The notes below the pieces were generated by a model that was given only the letters and a program-made list of their open reading frames with translations, had not been told where the DNA came from and did no database searches. 64,000 nt of DNA from Thiomonas sp. FB-Cd (GTDB lineage Bacteria > Pseudomonadota > Gammaproteobacteria > Burkholderiales > Burkholderiaceae_C): NCBI RefSeq assembly GCF_000733775.1, contig NZ_JPOE01000002.1, positions 2,356,001-2,420,000 of the forward strand. The letters run 5' to 3'. Positions 9,672 through 19,772 of the stretch are shown here, in pieces. Numbering within the stretch: the stretch's first letter is position 1; the number at the start of each line of letters is the position of its first letter. The translations under genes were made by a program, and so were the position numbers.

Positions 9672-12019
9672 AAATTTTGAAAGTCATCCATGGCTACCCG
9701 ATGCGATACAACGCAGGCTCGGAGGTCTACAGCCAAACGCTTTGCCACGGGCTGGCAGATCGACATGAGGTTCACGTCTTCACCCGAGAAGAAGACTCCT
9801 TCGCTCCCGACTACCGTCTCAGAACGGAACTGGACCCTGACGATGCGCGGATCACTCTGCATCTGGTGAACAACCCACGCAATAAGGATCGCTACCGCGT
9901 TTCGGGAATAGATCAGCGCTTTGCCGAGCTTCTGGATCGCCTCCAGCCTGACATTGTTCATGTCGGCCATCTCAATCACTTGTCAACGTCCTTGTTGAGT
10001 GAAGCGGCCAGCCGAGAGATACCCATCGTGTACACACTTCACGACTACTGGGTCATGTGTCCACGTGGTCAGTTCATGCAGACCTTCCCGGAGGATCCAG
10101 ACAATCTTTGGGCTGCCTGTGATGGTCAGGATGACAGGAAGTGTGCCGAGCGCTGTTACTCACGCTATTTCAGTGGCGCTCCCGATGAACATGCCCTTGA
10201 CATCTCTTACTGGACTCAATGGGTGGGCCGACGAATGAGTCACATGCGGGAGATGACAGAGTTGGTCGATGTGTTTGTGGCGCCAGCTAGGTACCTGCTT
10301 GAGCGATATCGGAATGACTTTAGCCTGCCCGCCGCGAAATTGAAATACCTGGACTACGGCTTTGACCAAAAGCGATCTGAGGGCCGTTCACGGGCTTCGG
10401 GCGAGCCGGTGACCTTCGGCTACATCGGCACTCACATTCCCGCTAAAGGCATTCACGATTTGATCAGCGCCTTTGGTCAATTGCGCGGCGATGCCGTCTT
10501 GCGGATCTGGGGGCGTCATCGTGGGCAGGACACGGAATCGCTTAAAGCGCTGGCTCAGGACCTTCCCGCAGAGCTGGTGAATCGTGTCGAATGGATGCCT
10601 GAATATCGAAATCAGGACCTTGTTCGCGACGTCTTTGACAAGGTGGATGCGATAGTCGTGCCGTCGGTCTGGGTTGAAAACTCACCCTTGGTCATTCATG
10701 AGGCTCAGCAAGCCAGAGTGCCGGTCATCACTGCTAACGCGGGCGGGATGGGCGAGTATGTCGAACACGAGGTCAATGGTCTTCTGTTCAAGCATCGATC
10801 ACACCATGCACTTGCGCAGCAGATGCAACGATTGATCGACGAACCAGGTTTGCTGGGGCGTCTGGGGCAACGTGGCTATCTCTTTAGCGAGAGTGGGCAG
10901 ATCCCCCCCATTGATGAACACGTTCGAGACATCGAGGCCTTGTACGAGTCACTGATTCGGCGTCGACATCGCACGCATATTCCGTCTTCAGACGGTCCCT
11001 GGCGCATCACGTTTGACACCAATCCGGACACCTGCAACTTGAACTGCGTAATGTGCGAGGAGCACTCGCCTCACAGCACCTTGCAGGAACAGCGCAAGGC
11101 TCGTGGTCAGGCTCGTCGGATCATGCCTGTTCGCTTGATCGAGCAGGTGATTGAGCAGGCAGTACCTCATGGCTTGCGCGAAATCATTCCTTCCACCATG
11201 GGCGAGCCGCTGGCCTACGATGATTTCGATCGCATCCTGGAGTTGTGCGAACAGCACGGCGTCAAGTTGAATCTCACGACCAACGGTACGTTCCCTAGGC
11301 TGGGTGCCAAGGCATGGGCCGAGCGCATCGTGCCAGTGACATCTGATATCAAGATCTCCTGGAATGGCGCAACGCAGGCTACCCAGGAAGCCGTCATGAT
11401 TGGTGCACGCTGGGACACGATGCTTCGGAACGTCCGGGACTTCATCGCCGTTCGGAATGCTCACGCAGTTGGTGGCGGTCATCGTTGCCGAGTGACCTTT
11501 CAGATGACTTTTCTGGAATCCAACGTTGGCGAGTTGGCTGACATCGTGCGGCTTGCCGTCGAACTGGGTGTGGATCGCCTGAAGGGCCATCACCTTTGGG
11601 CGCATTTCAAGCAGATTGAGAGCCTGTCGGTGCGTCGCAGTCCTGCGTCGATTCAACGGTGGAATGAGGCCGTACTAGAGGCGCGTCAGGCAGTGTCAGA
11701 GCGGATGTTGCCCAATGGCAAGCTGCTCTTGCTGGAGAACATCTTTCTTCTGCACGAGGGCGCTTTGACCGATCTTGCGCCAGAGGCGGGCTGTCCCTTC
11801 CTAGGGCAAGAGGCCTGGGTGAGTGCCGAGGGGCGCTTTGACCCTTGTTGCGCCCCAGACGCTCAGCGCCGTTCTTTGGGCGAATTCGGCAATCTCCATG
11901 AGCAAGGCATCATCCAGATTTGGAATGGCAAGGACTATCAGGACTTGAAATCGACCTATAGGAACAAGACCCTCTGCTTAGGCTGCAACATGCGCAAGCC
12001 TGTAGAAGGCACGACATGA
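9668..12019 (+). CDS. Fusion of GT4 glycosyltransferase and radical SAM/SPASM enzyme
   Basis: A 783-residue two-enzyme protein. Residues 1 to about 420 form a GT4/GT-B glycosyltransferase: N-terminal HGYPMRYNAGSEVY, a LHDYWVMCPRG segment, and a donor-site stretch PSVWVENSPLVIHEAQ followed by GGMGEYV. From about residue 445 a radical SAM domain begins, with the CxxxCxxC cluster CNLNCVMC at about 456-463. The C-terminal SPASM region has further cysteines (GCPF, PCC, CLGC). The fusion suggests that sugar transfer and radical chemistry act on one substrate, perhaps the 67-residue peptide. It overlaps both neighbours by four bases. Confidence 0.88.
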   Translation: MKILKVIHGYPMRYNAGSEVYSQTLCHGLADRHEVHVFTREEDSFAPDYRLRTELDPDDARITLHLVNNPRNKDRYRVSGIDQRFAELLDRLQPDIVHVGHLNHLSTSLLSEAASREIPIVYTLHDYWVMCPRGQFMQTFPEDPDNLWAACDGQDDRKCAERCYSRYFSGAPDEHALDISYWTQWVGRRMSHMREMTELVDVFVAPARYLLERYRNDFSLPAAKLKYLDYGFDQKRSEGRSRASGEPVTFGYIGTHIPAKGIHDLISAFGQLRGDAVLRIWGRHRGQDTESLKALAQDLPAELVNRVEWMPEYRNQDLVRDVFDKVDAIVVPSVWVENSPLVIHEAQQARVPVITANAGGMGEYVEHEVNGLLFKHRSHHALAQQMQRLIDEPGLLGRLGQRGYLFSESGQIPPIDEHVRDIEALYESLIRRRHRTHIPSSDGPWRITFDTNPDTCNLNCVMCEEHSPHSTLQEQRKARGQARRIMPVRLIEQVIEQAVPHGLREIIPSTMGEPLAYDDFDRILELCEQHGVKLNLTTNGTFPRLGAKAWAERIVPVTSDIKISWNGATQATQEAVMIGARWDTMLRNVRDFIAVRNAHAVGGGHRCRVTFQMTFLESNVGELADIVRLAVELGVDRLKGHHLWAHFKQIESLSVRRSPASIQRWNEAVLEARQAVSERMLPNGKLLLLENIFLLHEGALTDLAPEAGCPFLGQEAWVSAEGRFDPCCAPDAQRRSLGEFGNLHEQGIIQIWNGKDYQDLKSTYRNKTLCLGCNMRKPVEGTT

Positions 12020-13686
12020 ACTGGGCAGATCTGGTCGTGTCACCTTGCGGCACCCACCACCTTTGGAGCAATGCGCCCGCTTACTCAGAGCGCTTTGATG
12101 AGGTTCTGAAGTTTCATTCACCAGGCTTGGCTCCGGTGCGTTGCGCTGGTCTCGCGTGGCATATCCAACCTGATGGCAGGCCAGCCTATGTCCGCCGGTT
12201 TAAGCGGACATTCGGCTTCTATGAGGGATTGGCCGCAGTCGTGGCGGATGAGATGGCTTTCCATATCACACCCGCTGGAGAGACAGCCTATTCCGAGCGA
12301 TACGACTGGTGTGGCAATTTTCAAGAGGGCCATTGTCCTGTACGTACTTCTGATGGCATCTACCTGCACATTACCCAAGACGGTCGGCCAGCCTACACCG
12401 AGCGCTGGAGGTATGTCGGTGACTTCCGCGATGGCGTTGCAGTCGTTCAGTCTGATGATGGCCTCTCCACTCACATCAACATGCATGGTGTGAAGCTCCA
12501 TGACGCTTGGTTCGAAGATCTGGATGTTTTTCACAAAGGATTTGCGAGAGCCAAAGATTCGCGCGGCTGGATGCACATCAATACAAATGGTCGACCGATC
12601 TATGAGCGGCGTTTTGCCTCTGTCGAGCCCTTCTACAACGGACAGTCGCGTGTCGAAACGCTTTGCAGTGGCTTGGAGATCATCGATGAGCTTGGTTTTA
12701 CCGTGGCGGTTCTGCGTGAACCAAGTCGGTCCGAGTTCGCTGCGTTGTCTGGTGACATGGTCGGTTTCTGGCGCACTCAAACCATTGCTTCTGCAGTGGA
12801 ACTAGGTGTGTTTGATGTCTTGCCAGCCACTACAACCGCCATTGCCCAACAGTTGCAGATGCACTCCGATCGTTTGGTTCGCTTGCTTCGCGCCTTGAGT
12901 GAGTTGAACCTTATTCAGGAAGTTTCGGGGGCGTGGCGAGCAACCGAGCGTGGATCATATTTGCGTCGGGATCATCCTCTGTCTTTGTCACACGCAGCCC
13001 TGGAGTTTGGCCATCACTTTCGAGTGATGTGGATGCAACTGCCAACAGCTTTGAGAAGGGAGGGGGAGTGGTCACCTCCCGATATCTTTGGCATGCTGGC
13101 GTCGGACCCCAAGAGAGGAGCTCTGCATCATCAGATGCTTCGCAGTTATGCACGTCATGACTATTCATGCGTTCCCGCTGCTTTGAGTCTGTTCGGCACT
13201 GAGCGCGTGATTGACGCCGGTGGCGGGTTGGGTGAGTTGGCCGATGTGTTGTTGAAACGGTATCCCGCTCTTCATTTGACCGTACTGGATCGCCCAGAAG
13301 TCATTGAGCAAGCCAGTACGACACACCCACGGCGCGAGCAGATCACGTGGCTCTCAGGAGACTTTTTTGGTGACTGGGGCACCTCCGCCGATGTAGTGAT
13401 GATGGCACGCATTCTTCACGATTGGGATGATGCAGACGCGCTTCGCATCTTGGTCCGTGCTCGCGACAGTCTGCCAAGAGGTGGACGCTTGCAAATTGTC
13501 GAAATGGTTTTGCCCGATGGCGATCCCAGCGGTGCCCTTTGCGATCTTCATTTACTGATGGTCACGGGTGGGCGCGAGCGTACCTTGGCCCAGTACGCGG
13601 ACTTGTTGACTCGTAGCGGCTTCAACCTCAAGGAGGCTAAGCGCTTGAACGCTTTGTCCTCCGTTTTGATCGGTGAAGCAACGTGA
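12016..13686 (+). CDS. WG-like repeat protein fused to a SAM-dependent O-methyltransferase
   Basis: 556 residues. The first 230 or so contain about five repeats of 36-38 residues of the pattern YxERFDxxxxFxxGxAxVxxxxGxxHIxxDG, resembling WG beta repeats. Then comes a winged-helix dimerisation region (around 240-330) and a COMT-like methyltransferase domain with SAM-binding VIDAGGGLGELADVL and the catalytic-region motif ARILHDWDDADA. Such methyltransferases act on hydroxyls of small molecules. The repeat domain may hold a protein or glycan substrate. Translationally coupled on both sides by four-base overlaps. The natural substrate is unknown. Confidence 0.85.
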   Translation: MNWADLVVSPCGTHHLWSNAPAYSERFDEVLKFHSPGLAPVRCAGLAWHIQPDGRPAYVRRFKRTFGFYEGLAAVVADEMAFHITPAGETAYSERYDWCGNFQEGHCPVRTSDGIYLHITQDGRPAYTERWRYVGDFRDGVAVVQSDDGLSTHINMHGVKLHDAWFEDLDVFHKGFARAKDSRGWMHINTNGRPIYERRFASVEPFYNGQSRVETLCSGLEIIDELGFTVAVLREPSRSEFAALSGDMVGFWRTQTIASAVELGVFDVLPATTTAIAQQLQMHSDRLVRLLRALSELNLIQEVSGAWRATERGSYLRRDHPLSLSHAALEFGHHFRVMWMQLPTALRREGEWSPPDIFGMLASDPKRGALHHQMLRSYARHDYSCVPAALSLFGTERVIDAGGGLGELADVLLKRYPALHLTVLDRPEVIEQASTTHPRREQITWLSGDFFGDWGTSADVVMMARILHDWDDADALRILVRARDSLPRGGRLQIVEMVLPDGDPSGALCDLHLLMVTGGRERTLAQYADLLTRSGFNLKEAKRLNALSSVLIGEAT

Positions 13687-14342
13687 CTGTGTTGATGAAC
13701 TCAGCTGTGAAGCGCACCTTGCGCTTGATTCAGTCCGTCCCGGAAGGCTCGCCTGTTGCGCTGCTCATCAGGCACTCCGCTCGGGATGACATTCCGGATC
13801 GAGACACAGGCATTGAGTTGCCACTCAATGATCTGGGCATTCGCCTATGCCAAGAGTTAGGTCGTGAGTTGGCGGGACGGGTTAGGTTTGTTCGGTCAAG
13901 CCCCGTTCTCCGGTGTGTGCAGACCGCCAAGTTGTTGGGCCAAGCTGCGGATACGGATGGAGAAGTCATATTGGACAAGCGCCTCGGCGCACCTGGTGCC
14001 TATGTTCTGGACGAACAAGTGGCTTGGGGAAACTGGTTGGCGCATGGTAATGAAGGTGTGATCCAACATCTGCTTTCAGGATCACGGGCGTTGCCCGGCA
14101 TGGCTGATCCAGCCGAGGCAGCGAATGGCCTCATTGAACATTTACTTGAATGCGCTGGGGTCGAACCTGGCCTGCATCTGTTCATTTCACATGATTCGAT
14201 CGTGACGCCCACAGTGGCTCGCGCGTTTGGCCAAGACATGCCCAAAAGTCAGTGGCCGGAGTACCTGGACGCTTCTGCGTTCTGGCGACAACAGAATGGT
14301 CGGGTGATGGCATATAGAGATATCGTCCAAGGTGGTTTGTAG
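13683..14342 (+). CDS. Histidine phosphatase superfamily protein
   Basis: 219 residues starting at a GTG that overlaps the methyltransferase stop as GTGA. The family RHG-type motif reads LIRHSARDDIPD near residue 28. The second catalytic histidine is in LFISHDS. A conserved RSSPVLRCVQTA lies between them. These match the phosphoglycerate-mutase/SixA-like fold. In this cassette it may remove phosphate from a sugar intermediate or the final product. Substrate cannot be read from sequence. It is the last gene of the cassette. Confidence 0.78.
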   Translation: MTVLMNSAVKRTLRLIQSVPEGSPVALLIRHSARDDIPDRDTGIELPLNDLGIRLCQELGRELAGRVRFVRSSPVLRCVQTAKLLGQAADTDGEVILDKRLGAPGAYVLDEQVAWGNWLAHGNEGVIQHLLSGSRALPGMADPAEAANGLIEHLLECAGVEPGLHLFISHDSIVTPTVARAFGQDMPKSQWPEYLDASAFWRQQNGRVMAYRDIVQGGL

Positions 14343-14656
14343 GCTCTAGTACGACCGCAGTATCTCGCGCAGGCGCCACTCTCGTGTCAGCGCCAGTCGC
14401 AGTGCCCAACAGCCGCTTCGTGGCGATTATCGTGAGTACGCCAGGCTGCACCCACTGGCAGCAACCGCTGCAAAGCGGCCACTGGGCGGGACAGGCCGTG
14501 TAACTGGAACGGGCCGAGAGCGCCAATTCGCAGACGTGGGAGGCCGACGCTCAGCCGATCGAAGCTGCCAGTGACGGCCACACGGCGGTAGGGGCCTAAC
14601 GCGGCTTGTGCTGGCGCCCAGGTCCGACCGAACTATTGCTCCGGCCCTGTGAAGTA
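14343..14656. other. Non-coding stretch with decayed sequence
   Basis: No supported gene. Short GC-rich motifs resemble those at 7850-8150 (for example GTGACGGCC and GACCG runs), which suggests related decayed repetitive DNA on both sides of the peptide/radical SAM cassette. Confidence 0.4.
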
Positions 14657-15720
14657 TTAAGCTGCGTAGCGAACGCGCCGGTCCTGGAAGTAGCTCATCA
14701 CACGCTGCGGGTTTTGTTCCAGCATCGCCATATGGTCGTTCGCAGCTTCGCGTAATTTGGCCTTGGTTCGCACCGGCACGCGTTTGCCCATTTCCTGTTT
14801 GAGATCGGCGTTGAGCCTCTCCTCAGGGTTGAGTTGGGGGCTGTAACTGGGCAGGTAAAACAGCTCGATCTGAGCGTGATGCAAGGCCACCCACGCCTTC
14901 ACCAACTTGCTGTGATGCACCCTCAGGTTGTCCAGAATCAGGAACACCTTCCTGCCCGCATCCTGGATCAACGCCTGCAAGAACTCAATCAACTTGTCGG
15001 CATCAAACGCCTCGTCGATGATCATCCAGCGGGTCTTGCCCTGGTTGGTCACCGTGGCGATCATCGAGAGCTTCTGGCGCGTGCCGCCCACCGCCATCGC
15101 CACGGGGGTTTTGCCCGCAGGGGCAAAGCTTCTGCCGCGCACGTCCGTGTTGACCAGCGCGGTTTCGTCTCCCCAGTGGATTTCCCCGCCCTGGCGCGCT
15201 GCTCGATGGCGGGGTATTCCCCCTCCAGCCAAGCCTGCACCGCCGCGGGGCTTTGCTCATAGGCTCGCTTGATGGGCTTTTGCGGCGTAAAGCCCCAGCG
15301 GGTGAGGTACTTTCCAACGCTGCGCACCTGCAGTTTGATGTCGAACTCTTGTTCAATGAGCTGCATCACTGCAGCGCGGCTCCACAGGTGAAAGTCCATC
15401 TTGAGTTGCTCGGGACGTGTGTCAATGATCATGCGCTGGATCGTCTCTTCTTGCGCTTGACTGAGCACCCGACCGTCGCCTCTGGCGCGTCCCCGCCGAG
15501 TCGGCCGGATGGCGCTCCAGCCGCCAGCCTCGTACAAGTCGATGGCCGCTCGAACCGGCGGGTAACTCAGCCCCGTCATGTCCACGATCTGCATGATCTT
15601 GACGCCCCGCTTGTGCAACCTCACGACTTGCTTGCGTCGCTCGTGAAGTTGCTCCAGTGTTTGCTTCCTTGTGTTTTCTTTTTCCATCATCAATGGATCA
15701 AAAACTTGCTGAAAGTTCAT
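14657..15720 (-). pseudogene. IS630-family transposase, frameshifted
   Basis: An IS630 DDE transposase of about 350 residues split between two frames. The N-terminal part (from 15720) holds the helix-turn-helix LHKRGVKIMQIVDMTGLSY and RWGFTPQKPIKRAYEQSP. The C-terminal part (to 14657) holds the catalytic acids in IHWGDE, LILDNLRVHH and SPQLNPEERLNAD. The frames meet near 15188, where one base seems missing relative to the intact relative at 56754-57788. No slippery run is visible, so inactivation is likelier than programmed frameshifting. Possible imperfect ends beginning GGCCC lie near 14643 and 15750. Confidence 0.85.
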
Positions 15721-15961
15721 ATTTTATTGGGCCTTATCTATAAGAGCGGGCCTGAACTGTCGATGGCAGAAGCTTTCGTTCTTGCGCCTGCGTACTATCT
15801 ATGGTGCCCGTTCGATGCACGCGCGGGTTGCTCATGCAGGGGCGCGCGGAAAGTCGGCCCGCATCTCTTAGCATTGCCGCCATTACTCCTATTGAAGAAA
15901 AACGGCGCACATCCGAACCCAATTGGGGCAGGATCGCGGCGCACATCGAGCAGATCAAACC

Positions 15962-17581
15962 ATGCAGTGGATTGCCCCTTCTGAAAGAGATACTTCCAAC
16001 GCCACCCTGGAAAAGTACCTGTGGGACTCGGCCGACCAGTTCCGCGCGAACTCCAGCCTCAAGCCGCAGGAATACTCTGGCCCCATTCTGGGGCTGATCT
16101 TCTTGCGCTTTGCCGAGGTGCGGTTTGCCGCGCAGCGCGCCAAGCTGAACGCCACGGCCAGTTCTTCCCGGCGTGGCAGTCGGCTCGACGAACCTGCGGC
16201 CTATCACGCTGAAGGCGTGCTCTTCCTCGCCCCCGAGGCGCGCTACGACTATCTGCTCGGTCTTCCCGAGTTCGAGCAAATCGGCGCCAAGGTCAACGAC
16301 GCGATGCGCGCGATCGAGAAACACAACCCGCAGCTTGCCGCCGTGCTGCCCAAGACCTACAACCTGTTCACCAGTACCCTACTCAAGGAGTTGCTCAAGA
16401 AGGTGTCTGAGGTGCCGGCCACTGTCGACTACGACGCCTTCGGCCGCATCTACGAATATTTCCTCGGCGAGTTCGCCCGCACCGAAGGCCAGAAGGGCGG
16501 CGAGTTCTACACGCCCTCCAGCATCGTGCGCCTGCTCACCGAAGTCATCGAACCCTTCCATGGCCGCATCCTCGATCCCGCCTGCGGCTCCGGCGGCATG
16601 TTCGTGCAGTCGGCGCGCTTCGTCGCCGAGCACCAGAAAAACCCCGCCGCCGAACTCGCGATCTGCGGCGTCGAAAAAACCGACGAAACCGGCCGTCTGT
16701 GCCGCCTCAACCTCGCCGTGCATGGGCTGGAAGGCGACATCCGCCACGGCGGCAACGTCAACAGCTACTACGACGACCCGCACAGCGCCACCGGCCAGTT
16801 CGACTTCGTCCTCGCCAACCCGCCGTTCAACGTCAACGCCGTGGACAAGGAACGCCTGAAAGACATGGTCGGCGCTGGCAGACGATTCCCCTTCGGCTTG
16901 CCGCGCACCGACAACGCCAATTACCTTTGGATTCAGCTCTTCTATTCGTCGCTGAACGCGAAAGGCCGCACCGGTTTCGTCATGGCCAACTCCGCCTCCG
17001 ACGCCCGCTCGTCCGAACAGGAAATCCGGCAGAAGCTGATCGAAGCGCGAGCCGTGGATGTCATGGTCGCCGTCGGCCCCAATATGTTCTACACCGTCAC
17101 GCTGCCGTGCACGCTGTGGTTTCTGGATAAGGGCAAGGCCAAAACCCCGCGCGCCGACACCGTGCTGTTCATCGACGCCCGCCACATCTACCGGCAAGTG
17201 GATCGCGCCCACCGCGACTGGACCGCCGCGCAGATCGGCTTCATGGCAAACCTGGTGCGGCTGTATCGCGGCGAGACGCTGGACTTCACGCTCGGCGGCG
17301 ACGAGGCCGAGGCGAAGATCAAGGCTGTCTTCGGCGACCAAGCCGCCTACGCCGACGTGCCCGGCCTGTGCAAGGCAGCGACGCTCGAAGAGATCGAAGC
17401 CCAAGGCTGGTCGCTGAACCCCGGCCGCTACGTCGGCGTCGCGCCGGGCGAGACCGTCAGCGATGAAGATTTCAAGGCGCAACTCGAAACGCTGAACGAG
17501 GAACTCGAATTGCTGAATGCGCAGGCGCGGGAACTGGAGCAGACGATCGCTGCGAATGTGGCGGGAATTCTGGAGGCGTGA
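15962..17581 (+). CDS. hsdM: Type I restriction-modification DNA methyltransferase subunit
   Basis: A 539-residue N6-adenine methyltransferase that pairs with HsdS and HsdR. The N-terminal helical domain starts with [16 protein letters not shown] motif I is [11 protein letters not shown] and the catalytic motif IV is LANPPFN. The C-terminus is a coiled helix contacting HsdS. The ATG at 15962 gives a typical N-terminus; a TTG at 15923 would add 13 residues of poor quality. First gene of a four-gene operon with overlapping or near-overlapping junctions. Confidence 0.95.
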   Translation: MQWIAPSERDTSNATLEKYLWDSADQFRANSSLKPQEYSGPILGLIFLRFAEVRFAAQRAKLNATASSSRRGSRLDEPAAYHAEGVLFLAPEARYDYLLGLPEFEQIGAKVNDAMRAIEKHNPQLAAVLPKTYNLFTSTLLKELLKKVSEVPATVDYDAFGRIYEYFLGEFARTEGQKGGEFYTPSSIVRLLTEVIEPFHGRILDPACGSGGMFVQSARFVAEHQKNPAAELAICGVEKTDETGRLCRLNLAVHGLEGDIRHGGNVNSYYDDPHSATGQFDFVLANPPFNVNAVDKERLKDMVGAGRRFPFGLPRTDNANYLWIQLFYSSLNAKGRTGFVMANSASDARSSEQEIRQKLIEARAVDVMVAVGPNMFYTVTLPCTLWFLDKGKAKTPRADTVLFIDARHIYRQVDRAHRDWTAAQIGFMANLVRLYRGETLDFTLGGDEAEAKIKAVFGDQAAYADVPGLCKAATLEEIEAQGWSLNPGRYVGVAPGETVSDEDFKAQLETLNEELELLNAQARELEQTIAANVAGILEA

Positions 17582-17583
17582 GG

Positions 17584-18822
17584 ATGTCGGTTGCTGACTG
17601 GAAACCAGCCAAGCTGGACGAACTCGGCTTCGTTGGCCGTGGTAAATCTCGGCATCGGCCGCGAAACGCCGCATTTCTTTACGGCGGTCGCTATCCATTC
17701 TTCCAAACGGGCGACATTAAGGCGGCCAATTTCTACCTGACAGATTACTCGCAGACATACAGCGACGACGGGTTGGCACAAAGCAAACTTTGGAAGCCGG
17801 GAACTCTCTGCATCACGATTGCGGCCAACATTGCAGAGAGCGCAATACTAGGCGTCGAAGGGTGTTTCCCAGACAGTGTCGTAGGGTTCGTTGCCGACCC
17901 TGACAAGGCCGACGTCCGCTTCATCAAGTACTACATGGAGACTCTCAAGCTCCGGATGCAAAACGTTTCGCACGGCGCCACTCAGGACAACTTGAGTGTG
18001 GACAAGCTGCTGTCCTTTGACTTTCTCGTGCCTCCTCTCCCTATCCAGAAACGCATCGCGGGCATCCTGTCGGCCTATGACGAGATCATCGAAAATAGCC
18101 AGCGGCGCATCAAGATTCTGGAGACGATGGCCCGCGCCCTTTACCGCGAGTGGTTCGTCCACTTCCGCTTCCCCGGCCATGAAAACCACCCTCGCGTCGC
18201 TTCCCCCCTTGGCGAGATTCCGCAGGGGTGGGAGATGAAAACGGTTGCGGACGCATTCGTAATTTCCGGCGGCGGCACGCCCTCAAGGAAGGAAGATGAG
18301 TTTTGGACGAACGGCACGATTCAGTGGTATTCACCATCTGACCTGACCCGAGCAGGCACGATGTTCATCGACGATTCCAGTGACCACATTACTGAACGCG
18401 GGTTAGCGCAGAGTTCTGCGCGTATGTTCCCGGCTCGCTGCGTGATGCTTACCAGTCGTGCCACCATCGGCGCAATCGCAATCAACACGTATCCTGCGTG
18501 CACCAATCAAGGCTTCATCACTTGCCTGCCGAATGAACAGGTGCCGCTTTACTACCTGTTCCACTGGCTGACAGAGAACGTGCAGACCTTTCAGCGAATG
18601 GCGTCTGGGGCGACGTTCAAGGAAATCAGTCGGGGCGTGTTCAAAACCATCGATTTTTTACAACCGCCAGATGAATTGGTCGGACGGTTTGAAACCTTAG
18701 CTGCCCCGATGGCCGAACAAGTTCTCGCTCTCCAACGCCAAATCCAAAACCTCCGCCGCACCCGCGACTTGCTGCTGCCGCGCCTGCTCTCCGGCCAGAT
18801 CGACGTGGAGACCCTCGCATGA
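17584..18822 (+). CDS. hsdS: Type I restriction-modification specificity subunit
   Basis: 412 residues with two target-recognition domains separated by conserved helices (LPIQKRIAGILSAYDEIIEN around residue 160, and a similar C-terminal helix ending LLPRLLSGQIDVETLA). The second domain begins near LGEIPQGWEMKTVADAF. It sets the bipartite DNA target of the complex. The ATG at 17584 follows the hsdM stop by two bases. Its stop overlaps the next ATG by four bases. Recognition sequence cannot be predicted by eye. Confidence 0.95.
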   Translation: MSVADWKPAKLDELGFVGRGKSRHRPRNAAFLYGGRYPFFQTGDIKAANFYLTDYSQTYSDDGLAQSKLWKPGTLCITIAANIAESAILGVEGCFPDSVVGFVADPDKADVRFIKYYMETLKLRMQNVSHGATQDNLSVDKLLSFDFLVPPLPIQKRIAGILSAYDEIIENSQRRIKILETMARALYREWFVHFRFPGHENHPRVASPLGEIPQGWEMKTVADAFVISGGGTPSRKEDEFWTNGTIQWYSPSDLTRAGTMFIDDSSDHITERGLAQSSARMFPARCVMLTSRATIGAIAINTYPACTNQGFITCLPNEQVPLYYLFHWLTENVQTFQRMASGATFKEISRGVFKTIDFLQPPDELVGRFETLAAPMAEQVLALQRQIQNLRRTRDLLLPRLLSGQIDVETLA

Positions 18823-19772
18823 GCACGAAAAAGAACCTCGGCAAATTGGTGTCGGTATCGCTGCGCGAGGCGTGGAAACACGAAGCCAACGATTTCACGC
18901 CCTGGCTGGCGGAGGCCGACAATTTGAACGAGCTGGCCGACGCGCTGGGCCTGAGCGAACTGGTGCACGTCGCCACCGAGCACTGGGTGGGCGACTTCAA
19001 GCTGGACATTCTGTGCACGGACGGCGACGACCAGGTCATCATCGAAAATCAGCTTGATAAAACCAATCACTCGCACCTGGGCCAGCTCATCGCCTATGCA
19101 GCCGGGGTGGGCGCGAAGAAGGTGATCTGGGTGGCGGAGTCATTCCGGCCCGAGCATGCCGCCGCACTGGAGTTCCTCAACGAGAACACGACCGACGAGC
19201 TAAGTTTCTTCGCCGTCGAGGTGGAGCTGTGGCGCATTGGCGATTCGCCGCTCGCGCCAAAATTCGAGGTGGTGGTGAAACCCAACGATTGGGTGAAGTC
19301 CGGCCGCGAACAGGCACGGGCCGCGTCATCCGCGTCACCGACCAAGCAATTGCAGCAGAAATTCTGGATGGCGCTGATCGACAGGCTGGCTGCTAAGGCG
19401 CCGCACATCCGCCCGCAGAAACCCCGCCCCCAGCACTGGCTGAACAACTCCATCGGACGTTCCGGATTCGGCCTGAACATCACGGCCAACACCCGCGACG
19501 AACGGCTGGGCGTGGAACTGTGGATTCCAGGCGCGGCGGCCAAGCAACATTTTGCCAACCTCTCCGCGCACAAACAGGACATCGAAGACAAGCTGGGGTT
19601 TGAGCTGGACTGGCAGGAGCTTCCCGACGCTATGGCTTGCCGGATTGCCACCTGGTATCCACACGCCCCCATTGAGGATGAAAGCCGATGGAATGAGTAT
19701 CTGGACTGGCTGACGCAACGATTGGTGAAGATGGATCAGGTGCTGCGGCCGTTTGTAAAAGCGTTGCCATGA
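18819..19772 (+). CDS. DUF4268 protein of the type I restriction operon
   Basis: 317 residues. The N-terminal half has a PD-(D/E)xK-like nuclease core: LDILCTDGDDQVIIENQLDK, with the acid-strand-ExQ arrangement and a following H-L-G-Q-L-I helix. The C-terminal half matches DUF4268 (FWMALID, NITANTRDERLGVELWIP). Such proteins often lie within restriction loci. Here it is wedged between hsdS and hsdR with four-base overlaps on both sides, so it is surely co-translated with them. It may be an accessory nuclease or modulator; that is inference. Confidence 0.82.
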   Translation: MSTKKNLGKLVSVSLREAWKHEANDFTPWLAEADNLNELADALGLSELVHVATEHWVGDFKLDILCTDGDDQVIIENQLDKTNHSHLGQLIAYAAGVGAKKVIWVAESFRPEHAAALEFLNENTTDELSFFAVEVELWRIGDSPLAPKFEVVVKPNDWVKSGREQARAASSASPTKQLQQKFWMALIDRLAAKAPHIRPQKPRPQHWLNNSIGRSGFGLNITANTRDERLGVELWIPGAAAKQHFANLSAHKQDIEDKLGFELDWQELPDAMACRIATWYPHAPIEDESRWNEYLDWLTQRLVKMDQVLRPFVKALP

